Translations under genes and position numbers: made by a program
The notes under the pieces: generated by a model
Seen by the model: only the letters and a program-made list of their open reading frames with translations
Told to the model about the DNA's origin: nothing
Database searches by the model: none
Shown: in pieces, positions 41,684 through 50,850 of the stretch
Layout of the letters: every line of letters begins with the position of its first letter
Position numbering within the stretch: position 1 is the stretch's first letter
Assembly: GCA_047621305.1 (NCBI GenBank)
Contig: JBLHNB010000001.1
Coordinates: 95,274 to 159,273, forward strand
DNA: 64,000 bases
Source of the DNA: Colwellia_A sp047621305
GTDB lineage: Bacteria; Pseudomonadota; Gammaproteobacteria; Enterobacterales; Alteromonadaceae
Direction: 5' to 3'

Positions 41684-41745
41684 AAGGCGCTTCATTATGT
41701 TTTGAGGCGCATTCATTTAAAAATTGAAGATAAATAAAGAGCAGC

Positions 41746-43113
41746 ATGGATAAAATACTCATCGTTGATGACAACCCTTCAGTATGTCAAGCACTTGAAT
41801 TATTACTCGAACTGCATGATTTACCGAGCATGAGTTGTCATACCCCCAAAGAAGCCATTACCACAGTAATGCATCAGCGGATTTCTCTGGTTATTCTTGA
41901 TATGAATTTTAGCCAAGACACCACCAGTGGTGAGGAAGGCAAAGAGACCTTTTATCAGTTACGGCAAATAAACCCTGATCTGCCGATTATATTGATCACC
42001 GCTTGGACGCACTTGTCGATGGCCATTGAATTAGTCAAAAATGGTGCTGCTGATTACCTCAATAAACCTTGGGATGATGAAAAATTATTAATCACTATTA
42101 AGAATTTAGTTGAGATCAGTGAATTAAATCAAACAAATGAATATCTTGTCCGCCAGCATAACGAACGTCATGCCAACTTAAAATCTCATCAGTTATGCGG
42201 TATTGTTTTTGCCAGCTCATCCATGCAACGCTTAATCGATATGACGTTACAAGTAGCAAAATCAGATGCCTCAATATTAATTACCGGCCCAAATGGTACA
42301 GGGAAAGAAAAAATAGCTGAGATCACGCAAGCAAATTCATCACGAAAAGATCAACCTTTTATCAAGGTTAATGTCGGTGCGTTACCACATGATTTGATGG
42401 AAGCAGAGTTATTTGGCGCTGAGCCTGGTGCTTATACCGGCATAACTAAAACACGCATAGGTCGTTTTGAAGCAGCTGATAACGGCACTTTATTTTTAGA
42501 TGAAATAGGCAACCTCCCCTTAGCTGGGCAAGTAAAATTGTTGAGGGTATTACAAACAGGCGAATTTGAACGTTTAGGTAGCCATGTAACTAAAAAAGTG
42601 AATGTTAGAGTCATAAGCGCCACTAATTCCAATTTATTAGCTGACATTGATACCGGAAAATTCAGAGAAGACCTTTATTATCGCCTCAATGTTATTCAAT
42701 TGGACATCCCGCCGTTAAAACTCAGAACGGATGATATTATTCCGCTTACTCAGCATTTTTTGAATACTAAGGTGAGCTTGCCATTAACTGTTGAACAGAC
42801 TTTAAAAAGCCATCAATGGCCAGGTAATGTCAGAGAGCTTGAAAATTCCTGCCAACGTGCAATGTTACTTAATCAATCAAGTGAATTAAGCGCAGCTGAT
42901 TTTGGTTTATCGGGTGTTAAGGTAACACCCGATAAATTAACGGCTGAATTAACGGCTGAATTAACGGCAAAATTAACCCAACATGATATTACTCAGGCAA
43001 TTAGCTTAGCTGACGGCAATATTAGCTATGCAGCCAAAACATTAAATATTAGCCGCCAAGCCTTATATCGACGTATGGAAAAATTTGGCATCAAAAAATT
43101 TGGTATTACTTAA
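41746..43113 (+). CDS. Sigma-54-dependent response regulator (NtrC family)
   Basis: The 455-residue protein has a receiver domain (ILIVDDNPSVCQALELLLEL; phospho-Asp in LVILDMNF; Lys in YLNKPW), an AAA+ domain (Walker A GPNGTGKEKI; Walker B NGTLFLDEIGNL) and a C-terminal Fis-type HTH (NISYAAKTLNISRQALYRRM). The sigma-54 contact loop is ELFGAEPGAYTGITKTR, where the usual last Ala of GAFTGA is Ile. A short linker contains three LTAEL-type repeats from a 12-bp DNA repeat. It overlaps the kinase by one base. I infer that it activates the promoter at 36999. Confidence 0.93.
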   Translation: MDKILIVDDNPSVCQALELLLELHDLPSMSCHTPKEAITTVMHQRISLVILDMNFSQDTTSGEEGKETFYQLRQINPDLPIILITAWTHLSMAIELVKNGAADYLNKPWDDEKLLITIKNLVEISELNQTNEYLVRQHNERHANLKSHQLCGIVFASSSMQRLIDMTLQVAKSDASILITGPNGTGKEKIAEITQANSSRKDQPFIKVNVGALPHDLMEAELFGAEPGAYTGITKTRIGRFEAADNGTLFLDEIGNLPLAGQVKLLRVLQTGEFERLGSHVTKKVNVRVISATNSNLLADIDTGKFREDLYYRLNVIQLDIPPLKLRTDDIIPLTQHFLNTKVSLPLTVEQTLKSHQWPGNVRELENSCQRAMLLNQSSELSAADFGLSGVKVTPDKLTAELTAELTAKLTQHDITQAISLADGNISYAAKTLNISRQALYRRMEKFGIKKFGIT

Positions 43114-44432
43114 TGATACTTACTTCTATTAAAGGCAAATTTATATTCTCAACGTCTTTAGCTACCACGATAAGTAGTGCGCTAGTTTATAGTGCGACTG
43201 GCGGTGATGACTGGCAATACTTTAGCCTATTAATGCTGTTTATATTGTCCCTCACCGTTGCGATAGCTTTATATTGTTATTCCAGTGTCGATAAAAACTT
43301 TCAATCCTTAGAGTTAGGGTTATTGAACTTTAAAGACAACGAATTTACTGTTTCACTACCGGTAACAACTAACAATGAGTTTAGTCAGCTTAATCAATTA
43401 TTTAATGAAGTATCGACAAGTTTACGAAAAGAAAAGCAACACATTTATCAACGCGAATTATTACTCGATAAAGTCATTGAAAGCTCCCCGTTAGCGATGA
43501 CCTTAGTTGATGATAACGATCATGTGATCTATGCAAATTCATCGGCGAGAGCCTTGCTCAACAAGGGTAAACGTTTTGAAGGTGGCATATTCTCCGAAAT
43601 GAAAAAAAATTGGCCCGAGAGTTTAGTCCAAGCGATCTCTGCAGATAAAGACGGACTATTTACCATTGAAGAAAATGATGAAAATGATGAAACCCATACT
43701 TGGCACATCTCGCGTGGGCAGTTTTTACTCAATAACCAATATCATCATTTGTTCTTATTTAAACAACTCACCCGAGAAATAAGCCGACAAGAAGTAGCTG
43801 TGTGGAAGAAAGTTATCCGCGTTATTAGCCATGAACTCAATAATTCATTAGCGCCTATTTCTTCAATGGCGCATTCAGGCCAATTAATAGCGAACAAACT
43901 CAATCACGACAAACTGTCGTTAGTTTTTTCTACCATTAAAGGCCGCGTTGAACATTTAGACAAATTCATTAGTGGTTATGCTACCTTTGCAAAATTACCC
44001 ATGCCTATTATCGAAAAAGTTAGCTGGCAACAAGTCATTGAGAAACTCAAACAGCAGACACCTTTTGTTGTTGACGGTGACTTACCCAATCAACCTGCCT
44101 ATTTTGATCTTGCCCAAATAGAACAAGTACTGATCAATCTTCTAAAAAATGCTGGTGAAGCCAACTCCGCATCTCATCATATTAGCTTAGCGGTTAACTT
44201 ATTGAAGGATGGTTGCCAAATAACCATCGCCGACAGGGGAACAGGCATGTCTGACATTGTTTTACAAAATGCCCTTATTCCCTTCTATTCCACCAAACAA
44301 TCAGGAACCGGATTAGGCTTAGCCCTATGTCGAGAAATTATAGAAGCGCATGATGGGCAAATAAGCCTCAACAACCGACACGACGGTGGCCTTATTGTGC
44401 GCATATTTTTACCCAAACTTAGCGGTCAATAA
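43113..44432 (+). CDS. Sensor histidine kinase partner of the NtrC-type regulator
   Basis: The 439-residue kinase has two N-terminal membrane helices (the second LLMLFILSLTVAIALYCYSS), a HAMP-like region, a PAS domain (LVDDNDHVIYANSSARALLN), the H-box VISHELNNSLAPISSMAHS and the catalytic domain with N-box (INLLKNAGEA), DRGTGM and GTGLGLALC. There is almost no periplasmic loop, so it may sense an intramembrane or cytosolic signal. Its stop overlaps the cydB stop of the opposite strand by 7 bases. Confidence 0.93.
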   Translation: MILTSIKGKFIFSTSLATTISSALVYSATGGDDWQYFSLLMLFILSLTVAIALYCYSSVDKNFQSLELGLLNFKDNEFTVSLPVTTNNEFSQLNQLFNEVSTSLRKEKQHIYQRELLLDKVIESSPLAMTLVDDNDHVIYANSSARALLNKGKRFEGGIFSEMKKNWPESLVQAISADKDGLFTIEENDENDETHTWHISRGQFLLNNQYHHLFLFKQLTREISRQEVAVWKKVIRVISHELNNSLAPISSMAHSGQLIANKLNHDKLSLVFSTIKGRVEHLDKFISGYATFAKLPMPIIEKVSWQQVIEKLKQQTPFVVDGDLPNQPAYFDLAQIEQVLINLLKNAGEANSASHHISLAVNLLKDGCQITIADRGTGMSDIVLQNALIPFYSTKQSGTGLGLALCREIIEAHDGQISLNNRHDGGLIVRIFLPKLSGQ

Positions 44433-45424
44433 TACCTGAGTTCACGCACCTTACCCCAAAATACTCGGTACGAAAATGCGGTGTAACTAAGGATCACCGG
44501 CACGACCACAATTGCTCCCCACAGAATAAAACTTAGCGATTCAGGCGCAGCAGCTGTCTGCCAAATAGTCAATTTGCCCGGTACAATATAAGGAAAAAAA
44601 CTAAAAGCTAAACCGAAAAAGCATGCAATAAAAAGCACAACAGCAGTGACAAATGGCAACCAACAGTGTTTATCATCCTTTTTAGGTAAATATGTTAATT
44701 GTTGGTTACTGACAGCAAAGAGTGCAAAGCATATTATCGGCAGAGGTAATATATAGATGACATTCGGCCATGAAAACCATTTAATATAAACCTCGGTATT
44801 AATAAGAGGGTTAACAATAGACACAGCAACCATACCCATGAAACAAATCCATCCCGCTTTTTTTGTCCACTGCACGGCTTGTTTTTGTAATGCTCCTTCT
44901 GTTTTCATAATGAGCCATGCCCCGCCAATATAGCTATAGGCGGCAGCAACACCAAAAGCACTTAATATACTAAAACCATAGGCTCTTAATGTGCTTTCAA
45001 AACCCATGACATACATGCCTAACATGTAGCCTTGACTTAAAGCGGCTAATAAAGACCCTGCTTTAAATACCTTATTCCAAGTCGGTTTATGGCTAAATGC
45101 CGCTTTTGCTCTGAAATCAAAAGCAACACCGCGTAATACCAAACTAATTAACAGTATTGCTGTGGGTAAATAAAGCGCTTTAAAAATAAAACTGTGTGCC
45201 GCTGGAAAAGCGATGAGCAATAATCCGATGGCAAGTACCAGCCAGGTTTCGTTGGCATCCCAAAATGGACCGATAGACGCGATCATGGTATCGCATTCAT
45301 CCTCCTGATCTAGCGGCAACAATATGCCAACCCCCAAATCATAACCGTCTAAAATAGCATAAAGTAAAATAGCTAAACCCATTAAACTCACAAAGATTAC
45401 GGCAAGTGTATTCGCTTCAAACAT
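44426..45424 (-). CDS. cydB: Cytochrome bd-type quinol oxidase subunit II (CydB/CioB)
   Basis: The 332-residue subunit has about eight membrane helices and the N-terminal signature LYAILDGYDLGVGILLPLDQ, then FWDANETWLVLAIGLLLIAF (WDGNETWL-like motif). It forms the oxidase with CydA and completes the quinol-binding side. It lies 17 bases downstream of cydA. Length is at the short end of the family, as in CioB-type enzymes. No cydX follows, since the opposite-strand kinase gene overlaps the end. Confidence 0.94.
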   Translation of the reverse strand: MFEANTLAVIFVSLMGLAILLYAILDGYDLGVGILLPLDQEDECDTMIASIGPFWDANETWLVLAIGLLLIAFPAAHSFIFKALYLPTAILLISLVLRGVAFDFRAKAAFSHKPTWNKVFKAGSLLAALSQGYMLGMYVMGFESTLRAYGFSILSAFGVAAAYSYIGGAWLIMKTEGALQKQAVQWTKKAGWICFMGMVAVSIVNPLINTEVYIKWFSWPNVIYILPLPIICFALFAVSNQQLTYLPKKDDKHCWLPFVTAVVLFIACFFGLAFSFFPYIVPGKLTIWQTAAAPESLSFILWGAIVVVPVILSYTAFSYRVFWGKVRELRYY

Positions 45425-45441
45425 GATATTTATCCTTACTG

Positions 45442-46812
45442 TTATTTAATGGCGGTATTTAAAGGGCTAACGATATTTAACGACTGTTTTACTTTTTCAT
45501 CATCATTTATTTCTTCAATTTCAATCGCACGGCCAGCCATAGTAAATAGGGTGTGTAAATAGGCTGTCATTACCACTACATACAAAATTAAATACATAAC
45601 TAAGGTAAAACCGATATTTTCAGGGGCAATATCCGTTACCGCGTCTTTTATAGTTAATACTCCAGTGACTAACCAAGGTTGACGTCCAATTTCAGTTACA
45701 TACCAGCCAGCTAATGTTGCTAACCAACCCGAAAAGCTCATTGTCACCAATACTTTGAGTAGCCAAGGCGGTAACGCTTTGTTTCGCCATAATTGTAATC
45801 GGGCAAACCATGATATAAATAACATCAACATACCGACAGCTACCATCACTCTAAAAGCATAAAAAACAGGCGCCACCGGCGGGTGTTTTTCAAACTCATT
45901 AAGCCCTTTTATTTCGCCATTTAGGTCATGAGTCAAAATAAAACTCGCTAATTTCGGTATACCTATTTCAAAGTCATTACGCTGATTTTCTTGGTCTGGT
46001 ATTGCAAATAACAGCAAAGGCGCGCCTTTTTCGGTATGCCATATACCTTCCATTGCCGCGATTTTTTGTGGTTGATGCTCAAGGGTATTCAAACCATGTA
46101 AATCACCAATAAATATTTGTACCGGCGTTAAAAACGCAGCAACCGTTAAGGCGATTTTCAGGGTTAATTTAGGGGCTTGTTTATCGTCTCCTTTTAACAA
46201 TCGATAAGCGCTAATGCCGGCGATTAAAAACGCTGCGGTTAGCCCTGAAGCCACCACCATGTGCATTAAACGATAAGGAAATGACGGATTAAAAATAATC
46301 GCTAACCAATCAACTGGAAAAGCAACACCATCTCGCATTTCAAAGCCTTGTGGGGTTTGCATCCATGAATTAAGCGCTAAAATCCAAAACGCTGATAAGC
46401 TGGTGCCAATGGCAACGATAAACGTTGCTAAGGTGTGCACCCGAGCAGAAACACGATTAATGCCAAACAACATAATACCGAGAAAACCTGCTTCTAAAAA
46501 GAAGGCAGTTAGTACTTCGTAACCTAACAAAGGGCCAGCAATATTACCGACAGTTTCCATAAATTTTGGCCAGTTAGTGCCAAATTGAAACGACATGGTA
46601 ATACCTGTAACCACACCAATAGCAAAGGTGAGCGCAAATATTTTCACCCAAAAACGATAAGCGCGCATCCATACAGGATCAGCTGTTTGGTCAAAACGAA
46701 ACTTAAAATAAAACAAGAACCAACTCAGTGCGATGGTGATCGTTGGAAAAAGAATGTGAAAACTAATATTCGCGGCAAATTGAAGACGAGACAGCATTAA
46801 TGTTTCTAACAT
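45442..46812 (-). CDS. cydA: Cytochrome bd-type quinol oxidase subunit I (CydA/CioA)
   Basis: The 456-residue haem subunit has the ligands His in SFHILFPTITIALS (haem b595), His in YRLMHMVVASGLT (haem b558) and Met in FRVMVAVGMLMLF. The GWYVTEIGRQPWLVTGVLTI motif near the C-terminus is diagnostic of bd oxidases. The Q-loop is short, which is the CioA (cyanide-insensitive) form. The enzyme reduces oxygen to water with quinol at high affinity. It is preceded by a regulator and an FNR box. Confidence 0.95.
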   Translation of the reverse strand: MLETLMLSRLQFAANISFHILFPTITIALSWFLFYFKFRFDQTADPVWMRAYRFWVKIFALTFAIGVVTGITMSFQFGTNWPKFMETVGNIAGPLLGYEVLTAFFLEAGFLGIMLFGINRVSARVHTLATFIVAIGTSLSAFWILALNSWMQTPQGFEMRDGVAFPVDWLAIIFNPSFPYRLMHMVVASGLTAAFLIAGISAYRLLKGDDKQAPKLTLKIALTVAAFLTPVQIFIGDLHGLNTLEHQPQKIAAMEGIWHTEKGAPLLLFAIPDQENQRNDFEIGIPKLASFILTHDLNGEIKGLNEFEKHPPVAPVFYAFRVMVAVGMLMLFISWFARLQLWRNKALPPWLLKVLVTMSFSGWLATLAGWYVTEIGRQPWLVTGVLTIKDAVTDIAPENIGFTLVMYLILYVVVMTAYLHTLFTMAGRAIEIEEINDDEKVKQSLNIVSPLNTAIK

Positions 46813-46942
46813 AATAGCTCCTTAGTCATTTGGGCACAGTGAGGCACAAACAGACTAAATTGACTGATTTAAAGAATTAATTAAAAGGTTGTGAATAAAC
46901 CCGCGTTATTGAATATTGCGCAGGTTTAGGTTGTTTTATCGA

Positions 46943-47488
46943 TTAGCCACTTTTAAGAAAACGATCTTTCATATCGATAATTTTACTGACACCTGCACCT
47001 AACTTCATCAAGGTATTAAGTTTATCTGGGTTCATGGTTTGTAACTCACTGGCCCAATGGGTGATCGTTTCGAGTAAATCATGAATTTCGTGCATTTTAT
47101 CTTGAGCAAACTGCTCTTGTTCATTAGCAGGTTCGTTAAGTAGGTTATCTCTTAATAACGATAAGGTTGGGTCAACTTCACGTTTACGACGCTCTTCAAA
47201 AACACGTATTGCCATTTCCCAGATGGTGCCTGCAGGTAAATAATATTCTTTTCTGTCTTTAGGTTTATGTTGTACATGCACTAATCGCCATGACTGTAGT
47301 TCTTTAATGCCCATACTGACATTGCCACGCGAGATCTTCAGTGTTTCCGATACCTCTAACGCACTTAGTGCTTTTTCACTAATAATTAACAACCCATACA
47401 TTTGACCAACCGTACGATTAAATCCCCAACGGCTGCCCATCTCACCACAATGCATTACAAAAGATTCTATTTTAGGTGTCATCATCAT
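46943..47488 (-). CDS. GbsR/MarR-family transcriptional regulator
   Basis: The 181-residue regulator has a winged HTH (YGLLIISEKALSALEVSETL, KISRGNVSMGIKELQSWRLV) and the long helical C-terminus of the GbsR-like group. Its start has three ATGs together at 47480-47488. It is 130 bases upstream of cydA on the same strand, so it may be co-transcribed with and regulate cydAB. Ligand unknown. Confidence 0.85.
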   Translation of the reverse strand: MMMTPKIESFVMHCGEMGSRWGFNRTVGQMYGLLIISEKALSALEVSETLKISRGNVSMGIKELQSWRLVHVQHKPKDRKEYYLPAGTIWEMAIRVFEERRKREVDPTLSLLRDNLLNEPANEQEQFAQDKMHEIHDLLETITHWASELQTMNPDKLNTLMKLGAGVSKIIDMKDRFLKSG

Positions 47489-47535
47489 AACTTAAGTTCT
47501 AATGTTTCAGTAATTTCTGAAAGTTTAAATCATTC

Positions 47536-47549
47536 TTGATTTAGATCAA
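47536..47549. promoter_or_regulatory. FNR/Anr box upstream of the regulator-cydAB unit
   Basis: TTGATTTAGATCAA matches the FNR consensus TTGAT-N4-ATCAA perfectly, 48 bases before the regulator start. Oxygen-limited induction of a bd oxidase is a typical FNR target. Confidence 0.72.
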
Positions 47550-47827
47550 GCTTTTCTTGCCGTTATTTTTCAATTTTTGAGGGGTTAATGACGAAAAATT
47601 AAATCCGTGGTATTGATATTAACCTTGTTATGAAAATAACAACTTTCCGACAATGCGGACACTAGCATCAATGATTAGCTTGTGATCGCTATGAGCTGAC
47701 ATAACATATAAACTATATGGCGCTAACGCCCCCATTGCGAGTTAGGAAAGTCAAATACCTCTCTTCGCGTAGCGAATTAAAGCCTCAGCGAAAAGCCTTG
47801 GCGCGGGCTAGTTCACTTTTTCATTAA
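47550..47827. other. Intergenic region without a recognised gene
   Basis: The 278 bases contain a GC-richer stretch (about 47720-47815) with small palindromes (for example TTCGCGTAGCGAA). It may be a degenerate repeat, but no copy was identified in the window. Confidence 0.4.
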
Positions 47828-47992
47828 GGGCTGTTGATCTTTCATTTTAGTTTCTGATATAGACTAATTTTTAAGATAACAAGGCGAAAAAAGTGCCATG
47901 TAGTCACTCTACTTTAACTATTTTTAACGCTGTTAGGTTGAAAATTAAACATAGCCCTTTGGATTGCCTTGAAACTGAAAGATCAACAGCCC
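47828..47992. mobile_element. Second type of MITE-like inverted-repeat element
   Basis: A 165-bp element has perfect 17-bp terminal inverted repeats, GGGCTGTTGATCTTTCA (47828) and TGAAAGATCAACAGCCC (47976). The centre (AACAAGGCG and a CTACTTTAACTATTTTTAACG stretch) has no coding capacity and differs from the 28415 family. The inner half ATAGCCCTTTGG may be a further repeat. Confidence 0.82.
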
Positions 47993-48000
47993 CTATAAAA

Positions 48001-48028
48001 AAGACCGCTAATTTTCATTAGTGGTCTT
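48001..48028 (-). terminator. Rho-independent terminator of the GH16 gene
   Basis: AAGACCGCTAAT and ATTAGTGGTCTT form a 12-bp stem (one G-T) with a 4-base loop. On the minus strand a TTTTTTATAG tract follows. It is 30 bases past the GH16 stop. Confidence 0.75.
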
Positions 48029-48058
48029 TTGTTTCTACATAAGTATTTATTCTAAATT

Positions 48059-50056
48059 TTACCAGTTAGTTAAAGGTTGGCTATCAAGTTGGTAAATTCT
48101 GATCCAATCATACTTAGTTACCATTGGATAAACATTACTGCCTTTATTGCCTCCAAAGTTATTTTGAACAATATCATTAGGGATCCAAAAATTCATCATC
48201 AATTCGGCTAAATTATCAGGCGTAGGCGTTGGATAAATTTGTGGCCAAATACAACCTGAAGAGCAATTAGTCCATGATTCATTTAAGGTTTTTACTAAAA
48301 CGCCATCTACAAACCATTTAATAGCAGTTGGTGTCCACTCTATAGCAAATACTTTCCATTGATCAACCGGTCCTACTTCTATTTTATGTTCCCAAGCGCC
48401 CCAATTACGAGTAGCATTCCAATCAGGGGCATCATAACCATAAATTAAATTTGCTTGGAATTTATCTGGACGACCACCTTCAAGTTCAACGTCTATTTCT
48501 TCCCACTCTCTAGGAGAACCGTTATTCGTATAAGTAAATAATGAAGATATATAACCAGAAGCAACTGAGCGATGTGGCGTTTTCATACGGGCTTCAATAC
48601 GACCATATTTAATTCGTTTACTCGACAGAGTACGCAGTTCTCCACAAGAATAATTATAACTACCTTTCCATGATTGGTGATTATTTGAAAAACTTGCGGG
48701 GACAAATTCGTTACGAATAACTAATTCAAGGTTACCATTAATAACTTGCACACCTTGATTTTGGAAACGACAATCTGATTCGGCACCAACAGCGCCGTCT
48801 CCTTTTTCCCAAACATTACTGTTAAAGTCATTAAACCTGTCGTCATATTTCAAAGTATAACCTGAGTACTCACCAGTATATCCATTATAAGCAATAGGAA
48901 GATCACTAGAATTAGCCGCGGTTAAACTGAAGTCACTAATATTAACGGATCCTGAAACGATGTTTAAACGAACGACATGTTGGCCTGCATTTAAATTAAC
49001 AGTGGCAATACTTGAAACTTCCCAGTTCTGCCAGTTTCCGGTATTACCGACCGATATTGTCGAAGAGTCTACGTCACTAGCTCCTGAAAAATTAAAAGAT
49101 ATACTACCGCCACCTGCGTTAGAAGCCATTAATGCAGCAACATAATAACTACCAGCAGACTGCACATTAATAGTATATTCTAACCATTCACCAACGGCGT
49201 TATAACCTGTATTATAACCGCCATGACTGGCACTTTCTAAATCAACATCATCATCACGATAACTATTACCTGTATTATTTGAAGTAGTATCATGATAAGC
49301 GATACCTTCACCGCCGTTATCATAATCTTCTGTTTGAATTGTTCCGGGTATACTAAAAGGGCTACCTAAATATGGCGTTTGTGGCTCAGGAGTATTCAAC
49401 AAAGATAAAGTGAACGAATTAAGGTTAAAACCACCTGAAAGTTGTGCAACTCGAATAACATGTTGACCTGCATTTAAATTAACCGATGCTATCGATGTCT
49501 CTTGCCAATCTTGCCAACCACCTGTACTAGAAAACGAAACTTGGTTAGATACTGTTGTGGTGCCACCAAAAAATTCATAATGTAAACTGCCACCGTTAGC
49601 ACCAGAGGCAATATGTGCGGATATTTCATATTCGCCAGCAGTACTTATATCAACGGTATATTCAAGCCACTCTCCGGGCTCAAACCAACCAATGTTAAAT
49701 CCCCCAACTGAATTTGATTCAATATCTACATCATCATTTACACGATAACTATTACCGATATTACCAGAGTTATTGTCGAAATAAGCAACATTTTGTCCAC
49801 CAAAATCATACTTTTCGGCTTCAATAGTACCAGGAATCGATAATGGAGAACCAGTAAATGGCGAATTTGCTAAAGCTTGTTCACTGCTGAATGCTAACAG
49901 AGCAAACGTTAATAAACTTTTAAGTTGTTTTTGGTAAGTTTGTTTAACATTTAATTTAGGATTATTTTTTATTTTGTTAGTAATAATTGTTGGGTGTAAG
50001 TTTTCTTTGTTATTATATTTTATTTGAATCATACAACTAACCTCTTTCGAATACAT
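48059..50056 (-). CDS. Secreted GH16 beta-glucanase with two CBM6 domains
   Basis: The 665-residue enzyme has a signal region (LKSLLTFALLAFSSEQALA) after a long N-terminal extension. It has two CBM6 modules (about 75-220 and 235-380, each with IPGTI..E.YD and WLEYT motifs) and a C-terminal GH16 domain (about 400-660). The catalytic motif is EEIDVELEGG (Glu520, Asp522, Glu524), complete, and FAIEWTPTAIKWFVDG follows. The sequence resembles lichenase/laminarinase-type GH16 and would cut beta-1,3- or mixed-linkage glucans outside the cell. It has its own promoter region with the shared motif at 50164. The start may lie at an internal ATG (50032). Confidence 0.92.
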   Translation of the reverse strand: MYSKEVSCMIQIKYNNKENLHPTIITNKIKNNPKLNVKQTYQKQLKSLLTFALLAFSSEQALANSPFTGSPLSIPGTIEAEKYDFGGQNVAYFDNNSGNIGNSYRVNDDVDIESNSVGGFNIGWFEPGEWLEYTVDISTAGEYEISAHIASGANGGSLHYEFFGGTTTVSNQVSFSSTGGWQDWQETSIASVNLNAGQHVIRVAQLSGGFNLNSFTLSLLNTPEPQTPYLGSPFSIPGTIQTEDYDNGGEGIAYHDTTSNNTGNSYRDDDVDLESASHGGYNTGYNAVGEWLEYTINVQSAGSYYVAALMASNAGGGSISFNFSGASDVDSSTISVGNTGNWQNWEVSSIATVNLNAGQHVVRLNIVSGSVNISDFSLTAANSSDLPIAYNGYTGEYSGYTLKYDDRFNDFNSNVWEKGDGAVGAESDCRFQNQGVQVINGNLELVIRNEFVPASFSNNHQSWKGSYNYSCGELRTLSSKRIKYGRIEARMKTPHRSVASGYISSLFTYTNNGSPREWEEIDVELEGGRPDKFQANLIYGYDAPDWNATRNWGAWEHKIEVGPVDQWKVFAIEWTPTAIKWFVDGVLVKTLNESWTNCSSGCIWPQIYPTPTPDNLAELMMNFWIPNDIVQNNFGGNKGSNVYPMVTKYDWIRIYQLDSQPLTNW

Positions 50057-50163
50057 TTTAAGTTAACGTTCTTATTTATAGTACTGGCCTTTACCGGAAT
50101 CCACTAATAAGAACTCCTGCAGTATTTTAAAGACTATAAATACTGTAACTATTAATTAAGACT

Positions 50164-50200
50164 ATGTCGTTCGAATAACTATGAAGGCGCGTACTCGAAC
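50164..50200. promoter_or_regulatory. Shared motif upstream of the GH16 gene
   Basis: ATGTCGTTCGAATAACT (50164-50180) and ACTCGAAC (50193-50200) lie 108-144 bases before the start. The parts occur in the same order at 57228 and 63617 upstream of two further transcription units of the locus. Candidate AraC-regulator site. Confidence 0.55.
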
Positions 50201-50300
50201 TATTACTTTCTTAAAAAATAACAAAAAATTAAAAATATTATTTTCTATAAAATGGTAATTTAAGGCGATATAACTAAAGTCCTATCTAAATGTTATACCG

Positions 50301-50762
50301 CTAAAAAGCGACTTTCTTCTGTAATAACTCCAAATAATCAAAGCTAGGGTCTGTTGATATTTCAAGTTCATAATTTGTCCACTGACATTGGTAGCCAGAT
50401 TGATGTTGCTCCTGGAAAGTCTTCGTGGCTATTACCCGTTCCTGCCAAGTTACTGACCAATCACCGACAACAAAACCATCAAAGACCACGCGACCTTTTA
50501 ATACATCGGTAAGTAGATACTTATTACCGTGACTTTTTTTGCCATGCCAGCTATTAAAAGATGCCATCACCGTTTGGGCACCGGCTGTTAATCCACCGAC
50601 ATAACCTTCCCCATGAATGTCAAACAAAGCCTGTTCGGTTGATAAGTTATCACCTTGATCATCACCCTTTTCTGTACCACCGTCACCAATGAAATGCTTA
50701 ATAGAACTGATCACCCGTTTATCACTTAACAAATCTTTATATTCATTACCTTGCTTAACAAT
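50301..50762 (-). pseudogene. Remnant of a GH3 beta-glucosidase/exo-glucanase
   Basis: About 150 residues read as part of a GH3 enzyme: EYKDLLSDKRVISSIKHFIG, DGGTEKGDDQGD, ASFNSWHGKKSHGNKYLLTD, then FDGFVVGDW, which includes the nucleophile Asp of the VSDW/VGDW motif. The gene is cut at both ends (a stop at about 50760 and an unrelated tail after GDW), where about 800 residues would be expected. It lies between GH16 and the regulator, so the locus once had a full GH3. Confidence 0.85.
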
Positions 50763-50850
50763 TCAATATTAAATTGGCGTTGCAACGATAATCCAACATG
50801 GTATGCTCCAACTTTAGTTACATTAGATTACATCTGCAGTAAGTGAGCCA

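Noticed and set aside
42936..42977. 12-bp tandem repeat in the response regulator gene
   Set aside because: It lies in the flexible linker (LTAEL repeats) between AAA+ and HTH domains and probably has no function beyond linker length.
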